A stretch of 64,000 nucleotides of DNA from Trichomonas vaginalis G3 (GCF_026262505.1 NC_067203.1:27571411-27635410), one strand, 5' to 3'; counted from the first letter of the stretch, positions 21,451 to 31,299 are shown. Numbers and translations: made by a program. The notes: a model not told the origin generated them from the letters alone.

Positions 21451-21920
21451 ATGAAACACATGCAAGATTGCAAGTTCTTTTCATACAATGCTGCTACTGC
21501 CATCAAGAATGAGTTCAATAATGCTTCAAATGTTAATGTTATCTTTAACAAGAAGTTTGTGAAAGAATCTAAGTTTGGTCAGTATGTCAGACCATTAGCT
21601 ATGTCATTGACCGCAAACGTTATACTTCACAAGAGTTAGCAGTAGTTTTGAAACAAAAGAGTTTCTTCGTGAATGTCAAAGATACTCATTATACTGTCAT
21701 AAAGAACTCTAATATTGACTTCTTCAGTATTGCTTTAAATCTTTCCGAACAGAAAGAATATAAGAAGGGTGAAACAAATGTGAAATATTATCCTTCATCT
21801 CTGAAGACAATAACGAACAAAGATGTTATACAGAAATTCTTACCAAAGGTTGAAGAAGCTTCTATTGACATTGACGAAGGAAGTGAAATGGTTGAAGAAA
21901 TAGACCCTGAAGCTATTTAA
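21451..21920 (+). pseudogene. unknown Maverick protein (about 157 aa in Maverick 2), broken here
   Basis: The region begins MKHMQDCKFFSYNA and ends in an acidic tail (DIDEGSEMVEEIDPEAI). It matches the open frame at 51675-52148 in Maverick 2. Its middle reads FFVNVKDTHYTVIKNSNIDFF. I do not recognise the family. It lies between the polymerase and the KilA-N gene and is divergent from the polymerase across an AT-rich spacer of about 90 bp. Confidence 0.55.
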
Positions 21921-21977
21921 GCAAAAATATATTTTTGTATAAAATTTCAAAGCATTGAACAAAAAAAAAAGTTTTTT

Positions 21978-22838
21978 TTATTCTTCCTCTTTGAAGTTAT
22001 TGAAATATTCTGTTATTTTTTCCTTTAGCAATGTTAAGTCTTCTTTGAAGGTAAGTATTGTACAACCTTTGATGTCATAGTGTGTTTGAGGAAGAGTATT
22101 TTTGACAATTTCCTTTATTTGCTCATTCGGTGTCATTGAAATCGGTAAGTTTTCACGATAGAACCAGTTTCTGTCAGATTTATATATTTTAGCTAAGTCA
22201 TAAAAGCTCTTGTTGTTTCTTCTGACTAAATGCAACATAACCATATCTTTATCTTCTTCTTTCTCCAACTCTTCAGTATATATCATATACTTATAGTTCT
22301 TTTCCTTTCCTTTTGGTACCGAACGTGGTATTCTTTTCTGAATGCTTTTGTCTTTTGCTTCAATGACTTCACCTTTTGCTTGAAGTTTCTTTTCCATCTC
22401 TTCGCGTTCTTGTCTGTGAATTTCGTCAAGAAGTTTACAAACATACCATGAATAGCGAGCTGAAGCCCATTGTGCCACATTATTTACGAGAAGTCTATGA
22501 ACATAATATCCTCTCAAACCGTTTGGCAATTTTTCACGATTTTCATAGAGTTTTGGCGACTGGGGTTTTTTACCTACTCGCTGTTCTTCACTGTTTTCAG
22601 AAAAAAGTATGTCTCGCTGTGCTTCATTTAATAGTTCTTGTGTGCTTTGGTTCCTAAACCAGTCTTTAGGAAGCTTAGTATCTGGAGCATAACATGCTGT
22701 CAAAATACTTTGCATTTGGTACATATCGTCTTTGACTGAACGAATGAGACGGAGTTGTTTGTTAAACTGAACCCACTCATATTCTTCATTTATAGCTTCA
22801 TGGACTATAACTGTTGTTGTGTTCTCTGTTGTTGACAT
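21978..22838 (-). CDS. KilA-N domain protein, 286 aa (Maverick 1)
   Basis: The ATG at 22838 (MSTTENTTTV) is chosen because the upstream codons open only from TTG. The middle holds a KilA-N DNA-binding domain, ending in GYYVHRLLVNNVAQWASARYSWYVCKLL (the family's H-P/R-x-L...A-x-W-x-S pattern). A coiled coil follows (EREEMEKKLQAKGEVIEAKDKS), then a conserved C-terminal domain (YKYMIYTEELEKEEDKDMVM...) like those of large-DNA-virus KilA-N proteins. It probably regulates transcription or DNA metabolism. The KilA-N part differs strongly from that of Maverick 2, whereas the two ends are almost identical. Confidence 0.75.
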   Translation of the reverse strand: MSTTENTTTVIVHEAINEEYEWVQFNKQLRLIRSVKDDMYQMQSILTACYAPDTKLPKDWFRNQSTQELLNEAQRDILFSENSEEQRVGKKPQSPKLYENREKLPNGLRGYYVHRLLVNNVAQWASARYSWYVCKLLDEIHRQEREEMEKKLQAKGEVIEAKDKSIQKRIPRSVPKGKEKNYKYMIYTEELEKEEDKDMVMLHLVRRNNKSFYDLAKIYKSDRNWFYRENLPISMTPNEQIKEIVKNTLPQTHYDIKGCTILTFKEDLTLLKEKITEYFNNFKEEE

Positions 22839-22926
22839 TACTGTCTTTACATACAAAATAAAAAAATTTGTTAGAAAAAAATTAGCGTTATTTTCTGACT
22901 TTCACAAAAGACCAAAAATAAACGCT

Positions 22927-23537
22927 TTACATGTATTTTTCAGCAACTTCGTCAAATAATTTTATAGCTTTATCTATCTCATCTACTTCAAACGTTTCTT
23001 TACCTTTCATGGAGCACCATACATTTTCTCAAACTTTTCAAGTAGTTCTGTTTCAGCAGCTCTCATATCATTAACAAACACAACCTTGACTCTATTGACT
23101 GTACTGTCATATCTTTGAGTTATATTATATGTTCTTCCTATCTTATATCTTTTTGTATTGAAGTCCTTCGGTTTCTGAACGATGTAAAGTAAGCCTTCAC
23201 TGCAACGTTCCGTATCGAATGAACCATAAGTTATGAAGTTATATCCAACAACCGGGTCAATCCATAACAAAACTATTGGTATAAGACTTTTGTCTATAAG
23301 ATATGCTGTAGTTCCATAGAATCTTACTGATATCATAAGCTCAGGATTTCTTGTCAAAATTTTCTGAGTTGAAGCATTTCTAACCCAGTGGTTTGTTTTC
23401 TTTTCAGATGGAGATATAATGTCTGACAAAGAATATTTGTTGTATTTCTTTGAGTATCTTACGTTTAAATCACCTATTCTAACCACTTTAGTGTCATTGT
23501 CTATCTTTCTAACTGTTTCAAACTCAATGTTTGACAT
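22927..23537 (-). pseudogene. KilA-N plus GIY-YIG/T5orf172-like protein of Maverick 1, broken
   Basis: The N-terminal half resembles a KilA-N domain (YSLSDIISPSEKKTNHWVRNASTQKIL, then AYLIDKSLIPIVLLWIDP). The C-terminal half has GLLYIVQKPKDFNTKRYKIGRTYNITQRYD, matching the LLY-x-V...Y-K-I-G-x-T pattern of GIY-YIG-type T5orf172 nuclease domains. Such fusions are common in large DNA viruses. The start is preceded by TTTTGTATGTAAGAACAG, also found before the KilA-N gene. This copy is broken; the one in Maverick 2 is open. Confidence 0.65.
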
Positions 23538-23651
23538 ATCTGTTCTTACATACAAAATAAAAAAATAAATAAAAATAAAACTAACTTTATTTTTTCTGTC
23601 TTAAGGAAATTCATGAAAATTCACGAGGGTGAGAAAACAGGTGAAAAAAGA

Positions 23652-23665
23652 GGTTAGATCTAACC
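23652..23665. repeat. AGATCT-centred palindrome, mixed type
   Basis: GGTTAGATCTAACC lies between the KilA-N/GIY-YIG gene and the integrase gene. Its left flank (GGGTGAGAAAACAGGTG) is of the Maverick 1 terminal-repeat type, whereas its right flank (CATCTACCCT) is of the Maverick 2 type, so it looks like a recombinant between two repeat types. Confidence 0.65.
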
Positions 23666-23713
23666 ATCTACCCTAAACATTATTTTTGTCTGATTTACAT
23701 CTAATGAAAAAGT

Positions 23714-24799
23714 TTAGAAGAATTTTCTTATTCTTTCTGGCATATTTTTATCTTTCCAGTACTCCCGCTCTAATGGTCCCAGATGTGTTGGCTTCGACTC
23801 TCTCAAGTTCTTAGATGGTATAACATCTTCAACACCTCCTTCATATCTTACTTTATAAGTGTCATCGTTTATGTTGTAGTCAAGTATTTCAATAACCACT
23901 CCTCGCTTTGCTTCGTCAATGGTTTCAGCAAGTTTGCCATTACTACTTTCAACTAATTTATGTCGAGGGTAAAATGCAATAGAGTCGTCAGCAGCTTTTA
24001 TAAGATATCCATTACCTTGCGTAGAGTCTACGATATAATAGTTTCTACTTAACCTTAAACGTTTCTTTGTCAACGGTTTGTCGTCAAGAACTACACGAAC
24101 TTTTGTACCAGGAATGAGGGTAAATTGTGTTGAATTTCTGATATTTTGTGTTTGGCTTCGTTTCTTTTGTATATACTTTTCTTCTTGTTGTTGTGTCATT
24201 GAATTTGGTGTATGTCCTGTTGTAGAATGTGTTGAGGAATTATATACTTCGAGAAAATGTTTCATTGTTTCTTCGGTAAAGTCTCGCTCTTGGTTTAAAT
24301 CTCTGAGAGTCCTTATGAAGCGGTTTATGATGCCGAGTATGTTATGGTTATGGTCTTCAGTAGTGTAGTGAGTTATGTTATGCTTAATGAGAAAATCTGT
24401 GATTTCATTGCTGAGGTATGCACTGTCTTGGTCTGATGTTAAAGTACTTGGGCTATGTTCTGCTACAAACTTTTGTAAAACTCTTAACACTTCACGAGTT
24501 CCTTTATTTTTCATTGGATATGCATATGCTTTACGAGTGTTAACATTAATGAAGATGAGGAATGGTTTATGTCCTCCTTTTCTGCTTTGAATGAGAGTGT
24601 CAAATTGGTATGCGTCAGGAGCGTTGGAGTAAATTGGTAAAAAGTAATCGTAAGGGTTTATTTTTGTTTGATGTACAACATTTTTGTCAAAGAACCTTTT
24701 CACTTCAGCTCTGTTAGTAAATCCCCAACTCTTTGCAGCTTCATTGAACTTCTTAAATGACCTCCATGGATGTTGTTCGAATACTTCTTTCAAGCTCAT
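23714..24799 (-). CDS. retrovirus-type integrase (Maverick 1), 361 aa
   Basis: The frame is open from ATG 24799 (ACATAAATG). The core follows the RVE/DDE integrase plan: FDTL near residue 67, LIFINVNTRKAYAY, then TSDQDSAYLS near 121-130, and INRFIRTLRDLNQE, the family's R-T-L motif. The C-terminal third (about 300-345) has a chromo/SH3-like beta region (VVIEILDYNINDDTYKVRYEGGVEDVIP). In Polintons this enzyme inserts the element and makes the short target duplication. It lies downstream of the fibre gene on the same strand. Maverick 2 has an open copy of the same length. Confidence 0.9.
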   Translation of the reverse strand: MSLKEVFEQHPWRSFKKFNEAAKSWGFTNRAEVKRFFDKNVVHQTKINPYDYFLPIYSNAPDAYQFDTLIQSRKGGHKPFLIFINVNTRKAYAYPMKNKGTREVLRVLQKFVAEHSPSTLTSDQDSAYLSNEITDFLIKHNITHYTTEDHNHNILGIINRFIRTLRDLNQERDFTEETMKHFLEVYNSSTHSTTGHTPNSMTQQQEEKYIQKKRSQTQNIRNSTQFTLIPGTKVRVVLDDKPLTKKRLRLSRNYYIVDSTQGNGYLIKAADDSIAFYPRHKLVESSNGKLAETIDEAKRGVVIEILDYNINDDTYKVRYEGGVEDVIPSKNLRESKPTHLGPLEREYWKDKNMPERIRKFF

Positions 24800-24834
24800 T
24801 TATGTAAAGTTAAAGATTTTATTCTAGGCTCAAG

Positions 24835-24851
24835 CGCGTTCATTGAACGCG
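24835..24851. repeat. hairpin at the fibre/integrase junction
   Basis: CGCGTTCA-T-TGAACGCG is a near-perfect inverted repeat overlapping the end of the fibre gene and lying 36 bp before the integrase start. A related GCGTTCATGAACGC is at the same junction in Maverick 2 (about 47411). It may act as a terminator or mRNA-end hairpin. Confidence 0.45.
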
Positions 24852-27470
24852 GTACCATGCAAATACAGTCACAAATGGTGGCATATAATCTGCACCCGAA
24901 CCTGTTGGATTTGTTGTGAAAGTATGTGTATGATTTCCTCCTGGTTCAGTTTGTCGAAAAGTCTTTTTTGCTGAATTGTTATAAGCTGGAGATAAAACGT
25001 CATTGCCAGCTTCATACTCTGAGTTGTATAATGGGTGGTCTCTTAATGAGTGTATATGGTCGCCAGAAAAGTTTGTAGTTCCTGTATGAGTGTGCGGTGG
25101 AAGGTTTGCTTCTTTAATTTTCTTCGAACCTCCTGTTTGCTTTGAATATCTAGCACAGTATAAGAATTTATCTACAATCTGCTTCCATTCACCAAAACCC
25201 AGAACTGTTGCTGGATTTGTTGAGTTCATTGACGTATAAATAGAGCCTATAGGATATAATGTTTGAAGTATTTCAGTCTTTAATGTTTGAAGCTCTGTTT
25301 TGTCTGCTTTCTTATCTAACATTGTTGGTAGTTCATATGCTTCAAAGTTTCTGGTATGACCTTCAATGTTCATACATCTGTTATCTAAGGAGTTTAGTGT
25401 ATCTTTTACGCTTGTACTTGGATTCTCTAAAGGTGCACTTGAACCTAAAGTATAGTTCAATATTATGTCGTCTGCTCTAACAGTAGTGAAGGATTTATGT
25501 GTATGGTTCTTTTCAGCTTTACTATTTAATGTAGCTTGAAGTTCATTTATATCGGAGATATTGTGTTTATGAGATTTCAAAACTTTGTTCGTTGCGTCAA
25601 GTTCAACTTTGTCTGCTTTACTTTTAATAGCATCTTCAAAAGTTATTTTTGCCTTAACTCTCAAAGTAAATCTTGGTTCAACTAATACACCGTTAACAAA
25701 GAAGTATGAAGCATAAATTTCATTGTTATAACCAAATGTTTCTTGTGCTTTACCTGTGTCATACTGTACAGTACAGTGTATGTCATAACCTTTAGCACGA
25801 ATGAATTTATATCTTCTTTCATTAACATCTTTCGTCTTCACTTTTTCATCCTGTGTTAAATATCCATGGTAGTCCGTTATAATCTGTTCATCTGAACTTA
25901 TATAATGAACATGGTTTTTATCTGCTTTTTCGGCTAATTTCTCTTCTATTCATTTATTTCAAGTTCATGCCTACCACCACCTCCTTCAGAAGTATTTTTC
26001 TTCAGCTCTTGAAGAACATCCACTTCGCCATCTTTGGTGTCAATAATGAGACTTTGAGTTAAAACCTTTCCTGTCTTAATGGGTTTGTAAAACTTCTTCT
26101 TCACCGTGTTCGGGTCATGGTCGTCATCATATCTTGTGAAATCAGAGATGTTGTCATACATTAAGCATATCTGTCTCAAAAGTTCTGCTATTTGAAACTG
26201 GAACGAAAGATATACAGAACTTTCATCATCTCCTAAAGTCAAGTCTGCTTTCTTAAGTATTTCTTGAATGTATGCAATGAGAACAGAAGTACCTTGGAAA
26301 ATATTCGAACAATATTTCATTAGCTGTTGGTTTTGGTGGTTCTTCTGGAGTTTCTGTTGTTTCAGTTCCTTCTGTAGGTTCTGTTGGAGTTTCTGCATCT
26401 CTTGACTTCAATGCTCTTGCTCTCAAAGACCTAAATGTTAGAGCACCAGGCTTTACAAAGGACTTTATAAATGCTTTAATAGTTCCTGGTAAGTTATTGT
26501 TAGCATTAAGTAAGTTCCTTATGCTTCCATCATGTACGTCCATAGCACTATGTAAAAAATCTATACTTTTCTTGTAGTCAGCAATAGACTGACTGTGATT
26601 TTTTAAAGATTTGTCAATACCTTTAAGCCAATCTTCATGCATGTCTGATACTGAGCCAAGAATATCATTTGCTTCCTTTAGTGTATTTTGTGCTTCTCGT
26701 AAAGTATCCAATCCTGTACGTGCATTGTTTGCTATACGTCTTACAGTATCTATTTGACTCCTTGTTTCTTGCATCCAACCAGATAAAGTTTTAATAGTAT
26801 CCGAACCATTTGAAATGGAAGTTCAAAGCATTTTTAACGTCATCTAAAACTTCTTCACCAAGTACTGCCCATATCTTTCCGATTTGGTATTGAAGAACTC
26901 CATATGAAGCAGCTGTTAAACCAGTATTATAAGGTTCCATATCCATGATTTAGCAGTTTTTCCATCCTTTCCATCTACACCATCCAAACCGTTCTCGCCT
27001 TGAGGTCCTTGTATTCCTTGTGGTCCTTGAGGTCCGGTGTCACCCTTCTCTCCTTTCAGTTCATCTTTATGTTCGTTATAATATTCTAATGTCATAAGGT
27101 GTACATCATTACTGCTACCAGCAACGCCAAGAATTTGTTTCTCATTCATGACTAAATTCTTTAGGCATTTAATGTTGTCGTCAAATCGAAAGCTCTTTAA
27201 CAATTCAATGAGAACATTTAATACTTTCACTAATGAGGCATCTACTGTAGAATTTATATATTGCACCGTTCCATCATTTATGATAGGAACTTTACTTATT
27301 GTAATGAATGGGTCATAAGTGTTAAAAGTATCGAAATCAATGACTTTTTTAGTTTTTCCATTGTCAATGACTAAATCATTGCCTTCCACTGTTAAAGTTG
27401 AGTTTTCGTTTACTAGTTCATGTGCTCTTCTTGCTTCATTTGTTTCATACGCATATGCAGCAATAGTCAT
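24840..27470 (-). pseudogene. phage-like fibre gene of Maverick 1, broken
   Basis: The region begins MTIAAYAYETNEARRAHEL. It then has a collagen-like shaft (GDTGPQGPQGIQGPQGENG), helical stretches, and repeats of the type KADKxxLxxxxKxLKSHKHNISDINELQATLNSKAEKNHTH. It ends in a tail-collar-like tip (LYPIGSIYTSMNSTNPATVLGFGEW...NLPPHTHTG). That tip is a well-known phage tail-fibre motif. In a capsid-forming element such a gene would encode a vertex fibre for attachment to cells. The copy is broken in several places. Shaft and tip identity come from motifs; host attachment is inference. Confidence 0.7.
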
Positions 27471-27487
27471 ATTTTAATGAGAATAAA

Positions 27488-28252
27488 ATGTTGTTCTATT
27501 TGCAAAGTACAGACCCAAACGAATACGGGACAGTAAAGCTACAAACAAACTTAGGTCTTCAGAATGAGGCACTTGCTTTCAGAGTTGTTGACTTCAATAC
27601 TATCGCAACTTTTGTCATAACAGATGAAACAGATTTCATAGAGATTGAAATAGATGACAAAAGAAGTGTTATAACATTTCCTAACAGAGCCGAGTACAGA
27701 ATAGATAAAATTGCTGGAGTCATAGATACTCTCATAAATGAAGAAACTATTGACAACATAGATGTCGAACTCTCTTCTGAGGGAACATTGAAGTTCAGTA
27801 GCAAGAAAGAGTTTAAGATAACACGAATGAGTCATAGAGTTCAATTGCTTCTGGGTGCATACCATATGACATTTCCTTTGAAAAATGTTGACAAAACGAT
27901 TGAGATGAAATCTGTTCCATATGTATGTTATGGCAATTGTTTGTACATTGAGTCAAAAATAGCTAATGTCACAGGCATTTCAGGAGTTAATAGTAAAGGT
28001 TCAGTAGAATATAAGTCTTTCTGTTATGAAGTAAATTCAATGTTCATTCCAAACGTTCCTGTCATAGCAACTCATTTAGGTAAATGGGTTCGCATTAGTC
28101 CTCATAATTTGAAAGACATGCAATTCAGACTTGTTGACTTTCAAGGAGAGCCTGTAGAACTGAAGGCACCAGTGCGAATGACTGTTGAAGTTGACTTTTT
28201 AGAAAATATTAAATGCAACAGCTTACAAGAGAACTCAGAGCTAAAAATATAA
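27488..28252 (+). CDS. penton/fibre-like protein B, 254 aa (Maverick 1)
   Basis: The open frame starts 17 bp from the divergent fibre gene start. It is beta-rich. The N-terminal half includes LAFRVVDFNTIATFVI and a segment IDKIAGVIDTLIN. The C-terminal half reads CLYIESKIANVTG...SPHNLKDMQFRLVDFQGEPVELKAPVRMTVEVDF, very like the R-D-L-x-F-x-L...D-x-x-G-x-P-x-D/E-L end of Polinton/adinto-type penton or vertex proteins. Residues about 55-110 differ markedly from the Maverick 2 copy, unlike the ends. A virion vertex role is inferred. The last bases overlap the next gene. Confidence 0.6.
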   Translation: MLFYLQSTDPNEYGTVKLQTNLGLQNEALAFRVVDFNTIATFVITDETDFIEIEIDDKRSVITFPNRAEYRIDKIAGVIDTLINEETIDNIDVELSSEGTLKFSSKKEFKITRMSHRVQLLLGAYHMTFPLKNVDKTIEMKSVPYVCYGNCLYIESKIANVTGISGVNSKGSVEYKSFCYEVNSMFIPNVPVIATHLGKWVRISPHNLKDMQFRLVDFQGEPVELKAPVRMTVEVDFLENIKCNSLQENSELKI

Positions 28253-28455
28253 AGTATGAATGTTATGTATTAGGTCATGAACTTTGGTTGTTGCTGTTTG
28301 ATGAAACAAATGAGTTAGTTATGTCAGTCAAGAGAACAGAAAAATATTGTGTTAGTGAAAACTGCACCAAGTCAATAAGATTAGGTTTGCATTATGAAGA
28401 TGAGTTCGATACTGTTGAAGAAGTTTTGGATAGATATTACAAATTGCTAACTTGA
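28213..28455 (+). CDS. unknown small Maverick protein, 80 aa
   Basis: MQQLTRELRAKNIKYECYVL opens a compact alpha/beta protein with ELWLLLFDETNELVMSVKRTEKYC and an acidic helix at the end (DTVEEVLDRYYKLLT). Its start overlaps the 3' end of the 254-residue gene by 40 bp in another frame. It is almost identical in Maverick 2 (43436-43675), which supports it as a real gene. The family is not recognised. Confidence 0.6.
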   Translation: MQQLTRELRAKNIKYECYVLGHELWLLLFDETNELVMSVKRTEKYCVSENCTKSIRLGLHYEDEFDTVEEVLDRYYKLLT

Positions 28456-28475
28456 AATTTTTTTGACTGACTGCT

Positions 28476-29090
28476 TTAATTTACTAAAACATATTTCAAA
28501 CAAAGCTTATATTCTGTTGAAAGTTTTGTATATTCATTCGAATATTTATACTTAAACTCAACTCCTGTAGTTCCTGGTGTTTCAATGATGCGGATGTTAC
28601 CTATTTTCATGAATAGTGGAGTTTGACCACAGCATTCAATTTCAGGGTCGAGATAGTCAATGACACATTGTTTCCCTGTTATTCGTGATATAACATTTTC
28701 TAAATCCTCCTTTGTTAGAATTATTTGGTTCTTACTTATAAGATTTACCAAAAGCTTCTTATCGTCTTTGAGTAAAATTGTTTGGTATAACTGAAGAAGG
28801 TAATGGTCTACGTTATCTGAAGGATTTGTTTGAACATTTGTGTAAGGATTGTCGTTGGCTTCTCTTGAAAGAATTTGGTCCAGTGGTGGATACTCTAACT
28901 TAACATCTGATGTAGCGTTAGCGTTTGAAGCTGTGTTTAAGTTCACGGATTTCAGCTCTGGTTCTGGTTCTTTCAAACACTCTGAACTATAGTTCTTTAT
29001 GACAATATTGTTTGTCGTTCGTGAGTCAACATTTGATGTTGGTTCAATTGGAACATTAACAGCACCAGCTAAGATGGATTTGCTTCTCAT
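28476..29090 (-). CDS. unknown Maverick protein, 204 aa
   Basis: The frame is open from ATG 29090 (MRSKSILAGAVNVPIEPTSN). The first half is Asn/Ser/Thr-rich and probably disordered. The second half is more ordered, with helical LLKDDKKLLVNLISKNQII and the Cys-containing GKQCVIDYLDPEIECCGQTP. I do not recognise it. It is divergent from the 133-residue gene with about 25 bp between the ATGs. The Maverick 2 copy (42825-43439) is open and nearly identical. Confidence 0.6.
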   Translation of the reverse strand: MRSKSILAGAVNVPIEPTSNVDSRTTNNIVIKNYSSECLKEPEPELKSVNLNTASNANATSDVKLEYPPLDQILSREANDNPYTNVQTNPSDNVDHYLLQLYQTILLKDDKKLLVNLISKNQIILTKEDLENVISRITGKQCVIDYLDPEIECCGQTPLFMKIGNIRIIETPGTTGVEFKYKYSNEYTKLSTEYKLCLKYVLVN

Positions 29091-29115
29091 TTCATATAGA
29101 ATAAAAACCTTTTAT

Positions 29116-29517
29116 ATGTATGAAATGAACAATATACTCGACAAGGGTTTGAATGTAAAGCTAACGAATGAAAATATTGTTGAATTCACTGAGACAGGTG
29201 CTGTGTATAAAGATGTAGAACTACTGAACAAAAGAGCTAAGGGAAGAAGCAGAAACATGAACAAAGGGTGGAAGCCTATAAAAATTTATGTCAATGATGG
29301 CTCAGGAGGTTCAAACATAAAGTATGCAGAAAGTTATAGAGTTTATGCTCTCAAATGTGAAAAGCCTTCATTTAAGAACAGCTATTCTAACGCATATCCT
29401 CAAAAGCTAACGGATGGGGAAGTGGATGATATGAATGACAGCAAAAATATTAACAGAAATGGCGACAGAGATGCATGGAATTTGTTTACCATCAGTCAAT
29501 TGAAGGTTAAGCTTTAA
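29116..29517 (+). CDS. unknown Maverick protein, 133 aa
   Basis: I start at ATG 29116 (MYEMNNILDKGLNVKL), since the longer frame upstream overlaps the divergent gene. It has Lys/Arg-rich RAKGRSRNMNKGWKPI and ends GDRDAWNLFTISQLKVKL. The last codons overlap the 3' end of the ATPase gene on the other strand by 4 bp. It is conserved in Maverick 2 (42398-42799). Its function is unknown. Confidence 0.55.
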   Translation: MYEMNNILDKGLNVKLTNENIVEFTETGAVYKDVELLNKRAKGRSRNMNKGWKPIKIYVNDGSGGSNIKYAESYRVYALKCEKPSFKNSYSNAYPQKLTDGEVDDMNDSKNINRNGDRDAWNLFTISQLKVKL

Positions 29518-30401
29518 AACAATGTTGGTCGTTCCCATGGAATATTTTTGACTTTAATGGTATTAGTCATGATATGAATCTCAAGGTATGAACGAGGAGA
29601 GATGAGAGACTTATATGCTTCCCAAATTTCTTCAAAAGGTAATGTTATACCTGACTGTTTCCAAATGAGTTCAATATCATAACGTGAGAAACCTTGAAAG
29701 ATAACGAAGTCAGTTATGAGACGTTTTATGTTTAAAGCAAGAAAACGCCATGTTTGCATAAGTATTGCTACAGTTAAGTGGTAATGTCTGACTTTAGTTA
29801 TGATGTTAGCTAATGGCGAGTCAGGCTTTGACACTAAACCTTTTCCGGCGAAGTCGTCGCAAACGAGCAGAGTGTTTGAAGGATACTTTTTGAAGGGGTA
29901 TTTTGAAAGTTTTGACAGAATGTAGTTTGTCAGTCGTTTCATATCGTAAACTCCTGAGTACTGACGTAAGTGGTGTTTGTCAATAATTCTTTCCATCTCC
30001 TCAGAAGTCTTTTGCATTCCTGACTGTATAAATTCAACGATGGCATAATATTTCCTCTTACGTCGAATGTAACGTTGAAGAAATTCAATGAGTTCACTGT
30101 CTGGAACTTTAACGACAGAGGCTTGAACTTTTGACATAAATGTTTTCGCTGTTGAATCCATAGAGTCTGAAGTTGCTGATATAATGATTTGGTCATAGTA
30201 AGAGTCGTTTCCTAAACGCTCTGTTATGAGTATATGACGAATGAGGTTAAATGTCTTACCTGAACCCATCTTTCCACAATAGAAATACACACCATTTGAA
30301 CAGAATTCATAATCTTTGCTGAAAGGAAGAATAAGAGAAGAGTTAAGTTTGTCTGTAGTTTCATTCATGTTTTCATCTACGTCATGTATTAAATGCTTCA
30401 T
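29514..30401 (-). CDS. FtsK/HerA-type packaging ATPase (Maverick 1), 295 aa
   Basis: The Walker A motif CGKMGSGKT lies at residues 42-50, and a Walker B-like strand TLLVCDDFAG near 176-185. The length and motif spacing match the A32-like packaging ATPases of Polintons and large DNA viruses, which pump the genome into the capsid. The frame is open. It is divergent from the 293-residue protein gene with only 16 bp between start codons, so the two share a minimal promoter region. Confidence 0.85.
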   Translation of the reverse strand: MKHLIHDVDENMNETTDKLNSSLILPFSKDYEFCSNGVYFYCGKMGSGKTFNLIRHILITERLGNDSYYDQIIISATSDSMDSTAKTFMSKVQASVVKVPDSELIEFLQRYIRRKRKYYAIVEFIQSGMQKTSEEMERIIDKHHLRQYSGVYDMKRLTNYILSKLSKYPFKKYPSNTLLVCDDFAGKGLVSKPDSPLANIITKVRHYHLTVAILMQTWRFLALNIKRLITDFVIFQGFSRYDIELIWKQSGITLPFEEIWEAYKSLISPRSYLEIHIMTNTIKVKNIPWERPTLF

Positions 30402-30417
30402 TTTATCTCCATTAAAA

Positions 30418-31299
30418 ATGCAAGTCAGAAATATTCAGAACATAGCACCGAGTCTAACTGACAAGAGTATAAAGATATACTATGAACACGTTATGATGAA
30501 ACCAACCAAAATTCAAGAAAGTCAGTATACTTATGAATATCCAAGACACTGGGTAGAGTATGTAGGAGGTGAGAAAGCTATTGAAATCAGACAGGTTCGA
30601 AGTATTCCAGCAGGAAGAACAATATTATTGAAGAACTTTAATGTTTTGAGATATAATGATGAAACAAAGAAGCAAGATAGTTTTCCTGTTGCTGTGTATG
30701 TGAACCTAGACACAGGAGATGACATGAAAGTTTTTAACACAAAGCTTCAAACGGTAGTGAGAGAACAACTTACTGCGGAAGGACATCCATTACCTTCAGA
30801 AGTTACCATAGCATATAATTTTGAAACAAACTCAATAGATTTTAAAGTCATCTCTGCAAAGAAGTCAGGTTTTACATTTAATGAAGCAGATGTATATTCG
30901 AATGAAAACTTCAAAGCTATTGCATGGTTAGATAATGACGATTGCTTTAAGAAAATATTTAAATTCAGTGACTCAAAGATGTCAATAGATGACCTTCGTG
31001 GAATGTTACCATCGACGTTTACAGTAGAAGGTTCAGCAGGATTGCTTACAAGATTGTCAATTGGTGGTATTTGGTCTCGTGAGAACATTGTTATAAAATC
31101 CAGTATAAGTGAATTTGCTGAAGAATCTATATTATGTCTTTCAAACTATATGTATTCGCCGCCGAAGCATTATAGTATAACAAACTTTGTCAGTAAGTTT
31201 AACATAAGACTTGTCGAACCTTCTTCAATGAAAGATGTTGTGCTACCCAAAGACGGAAAGGATGGACTCATTATTGAGATGATTTTAATAGCATATTAA
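30418..31299 (+). CDS. penton/fibre-like protein C, 293 aa (Maverick 1)
   Basis: I start at ATG 30418 (MQVRNIQNIAPSL); the upstream in-frame stretch overlaps the ATPase gene. It is beta-rich with YTYEYPRHWVEYVGG near the N-terminus. The end (KHYSITNFVSKFNIRLVEP...VVLPKDGKDGLIIEMIL) has the same layout as the end of the 285-residue protein. This suggests a paralogous minor capsid or vertex protein. It is followed with no gap by the 65-residue gene (TAAATG junction), consistent with one late transcription unit. Confidence 0.6.
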   Translation: MQVRNIQNIAPSLTDKSIKIYYEHVMMKPTKIQESQYTYEYPRHWVEYVGGEKAIEIRQVRSIPAGRTILLKNFNVLRYNDETKKQDSFPVAVYVNLDTGDDMKVFNTKLQTVVREQLTAEGHPLPSEVTIAYNFETNSIDFKVISAKKSGFTFNEADVYSNENFKAIAWLDNDDCFKKIFKFSDSKMSIDDLRGMLPSTFTVEGSAGLLTRLSIGGIWSRENIVIKSSISEFAEESILCLSNYMYSPPKHYSITNFVSKFNIRLVEPSSMKDVVLPKDGKDGLIIEMILIAY

